Below, one piece after another: positions 1 through 6,058 of a stretch of DNA of 12,096 nt (within the stretch, counting starts at the first letter, position 1; every line of letters begins with the position of its first letter). A program made the position numbers and the translations under genes. The stretch is taken from contig JAKZSU010000206.1 of the NCBI GenBank assembly GCA_047517485.1, forward strand, positions 1 to 12,096. Direction: 5' to 3'. Origin of the DNA: JAKZSU01 sp047517485. GTDB lineage: Bacteria > Pseudomonadota > Alphaproteobacteria > UBA7887. Below the pieces are notes generated by a model that worked only from the letters and a program-made list of their open reading frames with translations, had not been told where the DNA came from and did not search any database.

Positions 1-54
1 CGCATTTACCACAGGCCCATCAACAGCAACTTTCTTCTCAAAATTATCGGTCAT
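1..54 (-). CDS. 5' end of an unidentified protein, cut by the window edge
   Basis: Only the first 18 codons are visible, reading MTDNFEKKVAVDGPVVNA from the ATG complementary to 52-54. The start is chosen because a strong Shine-Dalgarno (AAGGAGG, complement of 63-69) lies 8 nt upstream, and the frame stays open to the window edge. The codons are more AT-rich than the rest of the window. Too little is seen to assign a family or function. The Shine-Dalgarno overlaps one arm of an inverted repeat (65-104), so translation may depend on RNA folding. Confidence 0.65.
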   Translation of the reverse strand, partial: MTDNFEKKVAVDGPVVNA

Positions 55-64
55 GTTCCGGTCC

Positions 65-104
65 TCCTTGGACACTTCGATTAAGCCAATTCTGTGTCCA
101 AGGA
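65..104 (-). promoter_or_regulatory. Leader hairpin covering the ribosome-binding site of the left-edge gene
   Basis: TCCTTGGACAC (65-75) and GTGTCCAAGGA (94-104) are perfect 11-bp inverted arms around an 18-nt loop. In the minus-strand transcript the 3' arm contains five of the seven Shine-Dalgarno bases (complement of 65-69); the start codon follows at 54. The arms are seen directly. That the hairpin gates translation (thermosensor, protein-binding leader or simple attenuation) is inferred. A DNA operator with an 18-bp spacer is the main alternative. Confidence 0.5.
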
Positions 105-120
105 AATCGGGTCCGACTCA

Positions 121-140
121 CTCGCATAAGCTCGGGCGCG
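121..140 (+). repeat. Dispersed intergenic repeat, partial copy A
   Basis: This carries only the central block CTCGCATAAGCTCGGGCGCG, identical to copies B and E over these 20 bases. It is followed by CCGGTT and an AT-rich TTTTATAAAG stretch, which also precedes other copies and seems to belong to the unit. The first third of the unit is missing, or has diverged beyond recognition. Confidence 0.8.
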
Positions 141-162
141 CAGTCCGGTTATTTTATAAAGG

Positions 163-220
163 GCGTTCAAGCGCCACGCGGGCTGGCCTCGCATAAGCTC
201 GGGCGCGCGGTCGCGCTTGC
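163..220 (+). repeat. Dispersed ~58-bp intergenic repeat, copy B
   Basis: Full copy: starts GCGTTCAAGCGCCACG, then GGCTGGCCTCGCATAAG, then CTCGGGCGCGCGGTCGCGC, ending TTGC. The AT-rich CCGGTT-TTTTATAAAG block (about 145-160) stands before it. It follows partial copy A with a spacing of 67 bp and precedes copy C with a spacing of 95 bp, measured at the shared CTCGCAT, so A-B-C form an imperfect tandem array. Confidence 0.85.
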
Positions 221-257
221 CGGCCTGCGCCTCGCGCCGTCCGGTTGTTTTTAAAGG

Positions 258-307
258 GCGTTCAGGTGCCACGCAGGCTGGCCTCGCATTGGCTCGGGCG
301 CGCTTGC
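258..307 (+). repeat. Dispersed intergenic repeat, copy C (8-bp deletion)
   Basis: Same unit as copy B but diverged: GCGTTCAGGTGCCACGCAGG at the start, GCATTGG instead of GCATAAG, and the 8 bases CGGTCGCG missing near the end. It is preceded by CCGGTTGTTTTTAAAG (241-256). The end of this copy runs into a palindrome (311-337) upstream of the PfkB gene, so the repeat may contribute to that gene's leader. Confidence 0.8.
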
Positions 308-310
308 TGG

Positions 311-347
311 CCTGCAATGAGTTTCACTCAATGCAGGGCGGTATGAT
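311..347 (+). promoter_or_regulatory. Palindrome and -10-like box upstream of the PfkB kinase gene
   Basis: CCTGCAATGAGT (311-322) and ACTCAATGCAGG (326-337) form an inverted repeat with 11 of 12 bases paired around TTC. Five bases further on, TATGAT (342-347) matches the sigma70 -10 consensus at five of six positions, about 30 nt before the kinase start. No good -35 is visible; the palindrome occupies that region, as an operator or activator site would. The bases are seen; the role is inferred. Confidence 0.35.
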
Positions 348-376
348 CCCGTGTAGGGTTTATGCGGGAGGGCCGC

Positions 377-1312
377 ATGACCGGCACCGTCGTTATTCTT
401 GGCGTCTTTGTCGCCGATACCGCCTTTCGCGCCGCGCGGGCGCCGCGGATGGGGGAAACCATTATCGGCTCCGGCTTCGCGCTGGGGCCGGGCGGCAAGG
501 GGTCGAACCAGGCGGTGGCCGCCGCCCGGCTCGGCGCCGATGTCACGTTGCTGTCCAAGCTCGGGCGTGATCCTTTCGCCGACATGGCGCACCAGATCTG
601 GGCCGATGCCGGGGTCAGACCGATGGTCGAACAAAGCGCCGACGGTTACACCGGCGCCGCGTCGATCTTTGTCGACGACGCCACCGGCGAAAACGCGATC
701 ATCGTCTGTCCCGGCGCCGGCGCGACCATCGCTGTCGGCGATATCGAGGCCTGGTCCGCGCCGATCGAGGCGGCGGCGGTTTTCATGACCCAGCTCGAGC
801 AACCGTTGGCGGCGGCGGTCCGCGCGCTCGAGATCGCCCGCGCCGGCGGTGTGCGCACGATTCTCGATCCGGCGCCCGCGACCAAACTGCCGGACGGCAT
901 GCTCGCGCTCTGCGACTACGTCACACCCAATGAGACCGAGGCCGAGATGCTGACCGGGGTGGCGGTAAAGTCGGCCGACGAAGCGGCGCGCGCCGCCGAG
1001 GCTTTCCTCGCCCGGGGCGTCGGGTGCGCGGTGATCACCCTCGGCGCGCGCGGCGCGCTTATCCGGTCGGCGGCGGGAGCCGAGCTGGTCGCGGCGGTCG
1101 ACGCCGGCCCGGTGATCGAGACCACCGGCGCGGGCGATGCCTTCAACGGCGCCTTCGCCACCGCGTTGGCGAGGGGAGATGATGCCATCGACGCGGTGCG
1201 CTTCGGCTGCGCCGCGGCCGGGATTTCGGTCACCCGGCCCGGCACCGCGCTGTCGATGGCGAGCCTGGCCGACGTCGAAGCCGTCATGGCAGGTATTACC
1301 AACCCGCGATGA
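377..1312 (+). CDS. rbsK: PfkB-family sugar kinase, ribokinase-like
   Basis: A 311-residue cytosolic kinase expected to phosphorylate a sugar with ATP; ribokinases make ribose 5-phosphate. It has GGKGSN at 39-44 (PfkB signature 1), E141 in MTQLE, a ribokinase-type NETEAEMLTG segment, and TTGAGD with the presumed catalytic base D254. The ATG at 377 is preferred over an in-frame ATG at 362 because GGGAGGG (366-372) sits just before it. Length and motif order match E. coli RbsK well. An oddity: the N-terminal 'GSINAD' sugar-contact motif of E. coli RbsK reads GVFVAD here (Asn to Val), so the substrate may not be ribose. The gene stands alone between repeat copies C and D, 324 bp before the next gene. 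The family is certain, the substrate is not. Confidence 0.88.
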   Translation: MTGTVVILGVFVADTAFRAARAPRMGETIIGSGFALGPGGKGSNQAVAAARLGADVTLLSKLGRDPFADMAHQIWADAGVRPMVEQSADGYTGAASIFVDDATGENAIIVCPGAGATIAVGDIEAWSAPIEAAAVFMTQLEQPLAAAVRALEIARAGGVRTILDPAPATKLPDGMLALCDYVTPNETEAEMLTGVAVKSADEAARAAEAFLARGVGCAVITLGARGALIRSAAGAELVAAVDAGPVIETTGAGDAFNGAFATALARGDDAIDAVRFGCAAAGISVTRPGTALSMASLADVEAVMAGITNPR

Positions 1313-1336
1313 GCAAGACTCATCGTAGTTTGTAGT

Positions 1337-1394
1337 GCGTTCAAGCGCCACGCAGGCTTTCCTCGCATAAGCTCGGGCGCGTGGTCGCGCTTGC
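1337..1394 (+). repeat. Dispersed ~58-bp intergenic repeat, copy D
   Basis: Same unit and orientation as copies B and E, with CTTTCCTCGC instead of CTGGCCTCGC and GCGTGGTCGC instead of GCGCGGTCGC. The AT-rich block before it is poorly conserved (GTAGTTTGTAGT). It begins 24 bp after the kinase stop codon. Confidence 0.85.
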
Positions 1395-1463
1395 CGTTCG
1401 CTGCGCTCACGGGTGGTGGTGCGGTCTGGAAGATCGGGGAGACTGGGTTCCGGTTTTTAAAGC

Positions 1464-1521
1464 GCGTTCAAGCGCCACGCAGGCTGGCCTCGCATAAGCT
1501 CGGGCGCGCGGTCGCGCTTGC
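1464..1521 (+). repeat. Dispersed ~58-bp intergenic repeat, copy E
   Basis: Nearly identical to copy B over 58 bp (one difference noticed, CACGCAGG for CACGCGGG). It is preceded by TTCCGGTTTTTAAAGC, the same AT-rich block that stands before copies B and C. Copies D and E are 127 bp apart, start to start. Confidence 0.85.
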
Positions 1522-1568
1522 TGGGCCGCTGGGCGCGGAGCGGGAATTTACCGTGCCTATTTTGGGCG

Positions 1569-1597
1569 TTGTCAGCGTGCCGGTGATGGCGTACCAA
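1569..1597 (+). promoter_or_regulatory. Possible sigma70 promoter of the dehydrogenase-aldolase operon
   Basis: TTGTCA (1569-1574, five of six to the -35 consensus) is followed after 17 bp by TACCAA (1592-1597, three of six to the -10 consensus), about 40 nt before the first operon start. The -10 is weak, so this is only a candidate. Confidence 0.2.
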
Positions 1598-1636
1598 CGC
1601 GCTCGATTGCAAGAATAATCATGCGGGGAGGGAGCG

Positions 1637-2587
1637 ATGGCGGACAAGGTCGCGGTGATCGGCGCCGGCTTGATCGGCCGATCGTGGGCGATCGTGTTTG
1701 CGCGCGCCAGTCATCGGGTTGCGTTGTACGATGTCGCCGACGGCGCGGTGGAGCGGGCGCTCGATCTGATTGACGCGGCGCTGCCTGATCTCGCTGAGGC
1801 CGGTCTGCTGCGCGACGAGACGCCACAAGCCGTGCGCGGTCGGGTGCGCGGCGTGGGGGATTTGGCGGACGCGGTGGACGGCGTTTGTCACGTGCAGGAG
1901 AACACCCTCGAGCGCGTCGAGATCAAGCGCGCGGTGTTCGCCGAGCTCGATCGGCTGGCGCCGAACGCCGCCGTGCTTGCCACCTCGACATCGGGCATCA
2001 GCGCCTCGCGCTTTACCGAGGCGCTCGCGGGCCGCGCGCGCTGCCTTGTCGCGCATCCGATCAACCCGCCGCATCTCGTGCCCTTGGTCGAGATCGTGCC
2101 GGCGCCGTGGACCGATCCGGCGAGCGTGACCCGGACCCGCGATCTGATGGCGTCGGTCGGCCAAGCGCCGATCACCCTGAAAAAAGAAATCGATGGCTTC
2201 GTTGCCAACCGCATGCAGGGGGTGCTGTGGCAAGAGGCGTTCCGTCTGGTCGAGGATGGAGTGTGCGACGCCGCCGACGTCGATACCGCGATCGCCGACG
2301 GCATCGGCCTGCGCTGGGCGTTCATGGGGCCGTTCGAGACCATCGATCTCAACGCGCCGAAAGGGGTGCGCGACTATTGCGAGCGGCTGGGGCGGATGTA
2401 TTACGATTTCAGTGTCGACGATCCGGGCCCTAGGATTTGGAACGACGCGCTGGTCGGCCGGGTCGAGGACGAACGGCGCGAAATCCTGCCGGCGGCGGCG
2501 CTTGAAGCGCGCGCCGCATGGCGCGATCGCCGGCTCGCCGACCTCGTCGCGGGCAAAATGCATGCGGCGAAAACGATTGGCGATTGA
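1637..2587 (+). CDS. 3-hydroxyacyl-CoA dehydrogenase family, CRYL1 / L-gulonate 3-dehydrogenase-like
   Basis: A 316-residue NAD-dependent dehydrogenase oxidising a 3-hydroxy acid. The Rossmann motif GAGLIG is at 9-14. HPINPPHLVPLVE runs from 140 to 152, giving the His140/Glu152 pair at the spacing seen in 3-hydroxyacyl-CoA dehydrogenases; STSG precedes it and VANRMQG follows. The C-terminal part (GLRWAFMGPFETIDLNA) closely resembles lambda-crystallin/CRYL1, an L-gulonate 3-dehydrogenase, more than the fatty-acid enzymes. A strong Shine-Dalgarno (GGGGAGGGA) precedes the ATG. First gene of a four-gene operon; the SDR gene starts 10 nt after its stop. Carnitine or hydroxybutyryl-CoA dehydrogenase are alternatives. 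Family sure; substrate inferred, and a sugar acid is more likely than an acyl-CoA. Confidence 0.88.
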   Translation: MADKVAVIGAGLIGRSWAIVFARASHRVALYDVADGAVERALDLIDAALPDLAEAGLLRDETPQAVRGRVRGVGDLADAVDGVCHVQENTLERVEIKRAVFAELDRLAPNAAVLATSTSGISASRFTEALAGRARCLVAHPINPPHLVPLVEIVPAPWTDPASVTRTRDLMASVGQAPITLKKEIDGFVANRMQGVLWQEAFRLVEDGVCDAADVDTAIADGIGLRWAFMGPFETIDLNAPKGVRDYCERLGRMYYDFSVDDPGPRIWNDALVGRVEDERREILPAAALEARAAWRDRRLADLVAGKMHAAKTIGD

Positions 2588-2597
2588 GGAGGACGAC

Positions 2598-3281
2598 ATG
2601 GCGACAATTCTGATCACCGGCTGCAGTCGCGGCATCGGACTGGAGCTGGCGCGCCACTACGGGAGCGAAGGTTGGCGGGTGATCGCCACCTGCCGCGCGC
2701 CCGACCGGGCGACGGTTTTGAATAGCCTTGGTGGCGATATCTCTATTCATGCGCTCGACGTTACCGACGGCGGTGCGGTGACGGCGTTGGCGGGCGACCT
2801 CGCGGATATTCCGATCGATGTGCTGTTCAGCAACGCCGGGCAGCTCGGCCATCGCGAGGCGCAGGGCTTCGGCGACCTCGATTACGCCGCGTGGCGGGCC
2901 GAGATCGAAGTCAATTTGATCGCGCCGGTGCGGCTGTGCGAGACCTTCATCGATCACGTGGCGGCCTCGGAGCAGAAGAAGATCGCCGTCGTCTCGACCG
3001 TGCTCGCGAGCCTCACCGAGGCCGGTGGCGGGCTCTATCCGTACCGCACCAGCAAGGCCGGACTGAACATGGCGGTACGCGCGATGGCCAACGATCTGGC
3101 CCCGCGCGGGGTGAGCGTGACCGCGTTTCATCCCGGCTGGGTAAGCTCCGACATGGGCGGCGACGCGGCGCCGGTCACGCCGACCGAGGCGGCGGTCGGC
3201 ATGGCGACGGTCCTGGCCGCGGTGAAAGCCGACGACGGCAGCCGGTTCTTGCGCTATGACGGCAGTGAAATTCCCTGGTAG
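2598..3281 (+). CDS. Short-chain dehydrogenase/reductase (SDR), 227 aa
   Basis: A cytosolic NAD(P)-dependent oxidoreductase of the classical SDR fold. TGCSRGIG (7-14) is the cofactor motif, SNAG replaces the usual NNAG, and Y149-R-T-S-K153 with an upstream serine in VVSTVLAS forms the active site. The start at 2598 is chosen over longer in-frame starts because GAGGAGGA lies directly in front, in the 10 nt between it and the previous stop, and the Rossmann strand begins at residue 3; a longer frame would overlap the previous gene by about 400 bp. It is shorter than the common ~250 residues, as in C-factor-type SDRs. Substrate unknown; operon position suggests it acts on the same compound or a later intermediate as the CRYL1-like enzyme. 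Confidence 0.88.
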   Translation: MATILITGCSRGIGLELARHYGSEGWRVIATCRAPDRATVLNSLGGDISIHALDVTDGGAVTALAGDLADIPIDVLFSNAGQLGHREAQGFGDLDYAAWRAEIEVNLIAPVRLCETFIDHVAASEQKKIAVVSTVLASLTEAGGGLYPYRTSKAGLNMAVRAMANDLAPRGVSVTAFHPGWVSSDMGGDAAPVTPTEAAVGMATVLAAVKADDGSRFLRYDGSEIPW

Positions 3282-3317
3282 AACAGCCGCGCAAATATAC
3301 CCAAAAGGACCGCGACG

Positions 3318-4442
3318 ATGAAGATCAAGGCCGCCGTGCTGCGCGAGATGGCGTTACCCCAACCGTTTGCCACCAGCCGTCCGGCGGTGATAGAAGAGAT
3401 CGAGCTCGACCCGCCGGGTAACGGCGAGGTGTTGGTCAAGGTCGCCGCGGCCGGGCTCTGCCATTCCGATCTCTCGGTGGTCAACGGCGCGCGCCCGCGC
3501 CCTTTGCCGATGGTGCTCGGGCACGAGGCCTCGGGGGTGGTCGAGGAAGTCGGCGAGGGGGTGACCGATCTCAAACCAGGCGACCACGTGGTGTTCGTTT
3601 TCGTGCCGTCGTGCGGTCATTGCGTGCCGTGCAACGAGGGCCGGCCGGCGCTGTGCGAGCCCGGCGCGGCGGCGAATGTCGCCGGAACCCTGCTCGGCGG
3701 GGATATCCGGCTGCACAAGGATGGCGCGCCGGTGAACCATCAGGTCGGCGTGTCGTGCTTCGCCGAATACGCCACCGTCTCGCGGCGGTCGCTGGTTAAA
3801 GTGGATCGGAGCTTGGCGCTGGAAGAAGCGGCTTTGTTTGGCTGCGCGGTGATTACTGGGGTCGGCGCGGTGGTCAACACAGCGAAAATGCGGCCCGGCA
3901 CCTCGGTCGCGGTGGTCGGTCTCGGCGGGGTCGGGCTGAACGCGTTGCTCGGTGCCAAGATGGCCGGCGCGCGGCGGATCATCGGCATCGATCTGCTCGA
4001 CGACAAGTTGGCATTGGCGAGGCAGTTGGGCGCCGATGAGACTTTCAACGCGGGCGACGCCAACGTCGTCGAGGCGGTGCGCGACGCGACATCGGGCGGG
4101 GTCGACTATGCCTTCGAGGTGGTGGGTTCGGTCAGGGCGATGGAGCTCGCCTACCAGATCACCCGGCGCGGCGGCGAGACCGTGAGTTCCGGCCTGTCGC
4201 ACCCGGATCATTCGTTCGCCATCCAGCACGTCAATCTGGTCGCCGAGGAACGCACCATCCGCGGCAGCTATCTGGGCAGTTGCGTCCCCGCGCGCGACAT
4301 TCCGAATTATATCTCGCTCTACCAACAAGGCCGGCTGCCAGTCGACCGGCTGATGAGCGAGCGCTTGCCGCTCGAGGAGATCAACGAAGGTTTTGACAGG
4401 CTGGCGTCGGGGCATACCGTTCGCCAACTGATCATTTTTTAG
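3318..4442 (+). CDS. Zinc-dependent alcohol dehydrogenase (MDR superfamily)
   Basis: A 374-residue medium-chain alcohol dehydrogenase. Catalytic zinc ligands are C48 (GLCHSD), H69-E70 (GHE) and C176 (FGCAVITG). All four structural-zinc cysteines are present: C99, C102, C105 and C113. The cofactor motif GLGGVG is at 201-206, followed by an acidic strand end (GIDLLD) that favours NAD over NADP. The architecture resembles class I/III alcohol dehydrogenases and mycobacterial AdhD-like enzymes rather than the short tetrameric forms. AAAAGGA precedes the ATG, 36 nt after the SDR stop. It presumably oxidises an alcohol or reduces an aldehyde in the operon's pathway, for example an aldehyde freed by the downstream aldolase; that link is inference. 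The specific alcohol is unknown. Confidence 0.9.
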   Translation: MKIKAAVLREMALPQPFATSRPAVIEEIELDPPGNGEVLVKVAAAGLCHSDLSVVNGARPRPLPMVLGHEASGVVEEVGEGVTDLKPGDHVVFVFVPSCGHCVPCNEGRPALCEPGAAANVAGTLLGGDIRLHKDGAPVNHQVGVSCFAEYATVSRRSLVKVDRSLALEEAALFGCAVITGVGAVVNTAKMRPGTSVAVVGLGGVGLNALLGAKMAGARRIIGIDLLDDKLALARQLGADETFNAGDANVVEAVRDATSGGVDYAFEVVGSVRAMELAYQITRRGGETVSSGLSHPDHSFAIQHVNLVAEERTIRGSYLGSCVPARDIPNYISLYQQGRLPVDRLMSERLPLEEINEGFDRLASGHTVRQLIIF

Positions 4443-4465
4443 ACAGGCAAGAAAAAGCAAACGCG

Positions 4466-5236
4466 ATGTCCGATTCGGCCATAGTCCACGACCTCTCCGG
4501 CGACCCGGTTCAACGCGCCCGCGAGGACCTCGCGGGCGCGTACCGGTTGTGCGTGCGCTTCGGCTTGAACGAGGGCATCGACAATCATTTGTCGTTGGCG
4601 GTGCCGGGCGAGGACGACCGTTTTCTGTTGATCCCCTACGGCCTGCATTGGTCGGAGGTGACGGCGAGCAATCTTGTCGTGGTCGACGGCGAAGGCAATT
4701 TGGTCGAGGGCGACGGTTATCTCGAGCCCACCGCGTTCTATATCCACGCGGCGATCCACAAGGCGCGGCCCGACGCGGGCTGCGTCATGCATGCCCACAT
4801 GCCGCACGCGCTGGCGCTGACCATGATCGCGGACGGACGGCTGGAGATGGCGGATCAGAACGCGCTGCGCTTTTGGGGCAGGGTCGCCTACGACGACACC
4901 TATGGCGGCTTGGCGATGGATTGGGCCGAGGCCGACCGCATCGCCGCCGCGATGGGGGAGGCGGACATTCTGTTCATGGCCAATCACGGCATCACCGTGG
5001 CGCGCCCGACCGTCGCCGCGGCGTGGGAGGATCTCTATTACCTCGAACAGGCGTGTCGCGCCCAGGTGCTGGCGATGTCGACCGGCCGGCCGCTAAAAAT
5101 AATCAGCGACAACATGGCGGCCGAAGTCGCGGCGGGCATCCGCGCCGAGCAATCGGGACGCGCGGCCAACACCGACCGCCACCTCGAGGCGCTCAAGCGC
5201 GTACTCGACCGCGAGGGCGAGAATTTCAGGGACTGA
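4466..5236 (+). CDS. Class II aldolase/adducin-family protein
   Basis: A 256-residue protein with the fold of L-fuculose-phosphate and ribulose-phosphate aldolases/epimerases, metal-dependent enzymes that cleave or epimerise hydroxylated carbonyl compounds. Metal ligands are visible as H109-A-H111 (MHAHMPHA) and H174 in NHGI; E87 (LEPTAFYIH) fits the catalytic glutamate. GIDNHLS near residue 33 corresponds to the N-terminal binding loop. Last gene of the operon, 23 nt after the alcohol dehydrogenase, with only a weak purine-rich ribosome-binding stretch (AAGAAAAAG). Its stop lies 6 bp from the stop of the convergent SDR, with no terminator between. Some family members are decarboxylases or have no known activity, so aldol cleavage is likely but unproven. 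Confidence 0.85.
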   Translation: MSDSAIVHDLSGDPVQRAREDLAGAYRLCVRFGLNEGIDNHLSLAVPGEDDRFLLIPYGLHWSEVTASNLVVVDGEGNLVEGDGYLEPTAFYIHAAIHKARPDAGCVMHAHMPHALALTMIADGRLEMADQNALRFWGRVAYDDTYGGLAMDWAEADRIAAAMGEADILFMANHGITVARPTVAAAWEDLYYLEQACRAQVLAMSTGRPLKIISDNMAAEVAAGIRAEQSGRAANTDRHLEALKRVLDREGENFRD

Positions 5237-5242
5237 TACCCG

Positions 5243-6034
5243 TCAAATCGCCAACCAGCCGCAGTCAACTGGGAGCAGAATTCCGGTCACCGCCGAGGAG
5301 GCTGGGGAGGCGAGATACAGAATCGCGCCGGCCATTTCATGCGGTTGCGCGAAGCGGCCCATCGGGGTGCGTTCCTCCAGATAAGCGCGGACTTGCTTGT
5401 TTTCCCGCAGCGGTAGGGTGAGGTCGGTTTCGGTATACGTCGGCGCGATGGCGTTGACGCGGATGCCGCGGCGACCCCATTCGGCGGCGAGGCTGCGGGT
5501 CATGTTGACCACCGCGCCCTTGGTCGCGTGGTAGGCGAGGTTGGGATGATAGCCGCCGCCGGTCACCCCCATGATCGAGGCCATGTTGACGATCGCGCCG
5601 TGGCTGTTCGCCAGCATATGGCGCGACGCGGCGCGCGAACAAAAGAACACCGACGACTGGTTGACCCGGAGCAACAGGTCCCAGGTCTCGGTCGGCAGAT
5701 CCTCGCTCTGCTCGCGGCGCGCGGTGCCGGCGTTGTTGATCAGGATATCAATACCGCCGAACGCCGCCGCGACCTCGTCGAATACCGTATCGACGCGCGC
5801 CTCGTCGCTGACGTCGCAGATCCAGGCGCGGGCCTCGCCACCGGCATCGACGATGTCGCCGGCGGTCGCCTCGGCGGTCTCGCCATCGAGATCGAGCACG
5901 GCGATCTTGGCGCCGGCTTCGGCGAGCGCGAGGCAGGCGACGCGGCCGAGACCCTTGCCGCCGCCGGTGACGATCGCGCTCTCGCCATCGATACGAAACG
6001 AGTCGAGGACCGAATAGCCCGTTGCCTCAGCCAT
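5243..6034 (-). CDS. Short-chain dehydrogenase/reductase (SDR), 263 aa
   Basis: A classical SDR of the FabG/gluconate 5-dehydrogenase type. TGGGKGLG (23-30) binds the cofactor; D48 at the end of the second strand favours NAD(H). NNAG is at 100-103, and the catalytic set is N125, S153, Y168 and K172. The C-terminal TETDL and GILLPVDCGW segments are typical of the sugar-alcohol/acid SDR group. GGGAGAA lies before the ATG, which is 24 nt after the stop of the RraA-like gene, so the two are probably co-transcribed. It meets the class II aldolase gene tail to tail. A dehydrogenase paired with an RraA-type aldolase suggests oxidation of a hydroxy acid before cleavage; substrate unknown. Confidence 0.9.
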   Translation of the reverse strand: MAEATGYSVLDSFRIDGESAIVTGGGKGLGRVACLALAEAGAKIAVLDLDGETAEATAGDIVDAGGEARAWICDVSDEARVDTVFDEVAAAFGGIDILINNAGTARREQSEDLPTETWDLLLRVNQSSVFFCSRAASRHMLANSHGAIVNMASIMGVTGGGYHPNLAYHATKGAVVNMTRSLAAEWGRRGIRVNAIAPTYTETDLTLPLRENKQVRAYLEERTPMGRFAQPHEMAGAILYLASPASSAVTGILLPVDCGWLAI

Positions 6035-6058
6035 GCGGCTTCTCCCTGATAATGCTGA

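Larger units (their letters stand above)
1313..1636. other. 324-bp gene-free stretch with two repeat copies
   Basis: This gap separates the kinase from the dehydrogenase operon. It holds repeat copies D and E and, in its last 115 bases, a possible promoter (1569-1597) and the ribosome-binding site of the next gene. Short open frames across it are composed largely of repeat sequence and are not believed to be genes. No terminator with a T-run was found. Confidence 0.7.

Noticed and set aside
251..1351. A 366-codon open frame on the minus strand opposite the kinase
   Set aside because: It is Arg/Gly-rich, has no family motifs and mirrors a clearly coding PfkB gene; its N- and C-terminal parts come from repeat sequence. 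High GC leaves the opposite strand open.
121..1521. The repeats as a CRISPR array
   Set aside because: Units are ~58 bp, unevenly spaced, partly degenerate, separated by a full gene, and there are no uniform spacers or cas genes.
1566..1600. GCGTTG...CAACGC inverted repeat upstream of the dehydrogenase operon
   Set aside because: Arms are 6 bp and 23 bp apart; not distinguishable from chance.
3354..4460. A 368-codon minus-strand frame opposite the zinc alcohol dehydrogenase
   Set aside because: The plus-strand frame has all zinc ligands and the cofactor motif; the opposite frame is low-complexity and has no recognisable domain.
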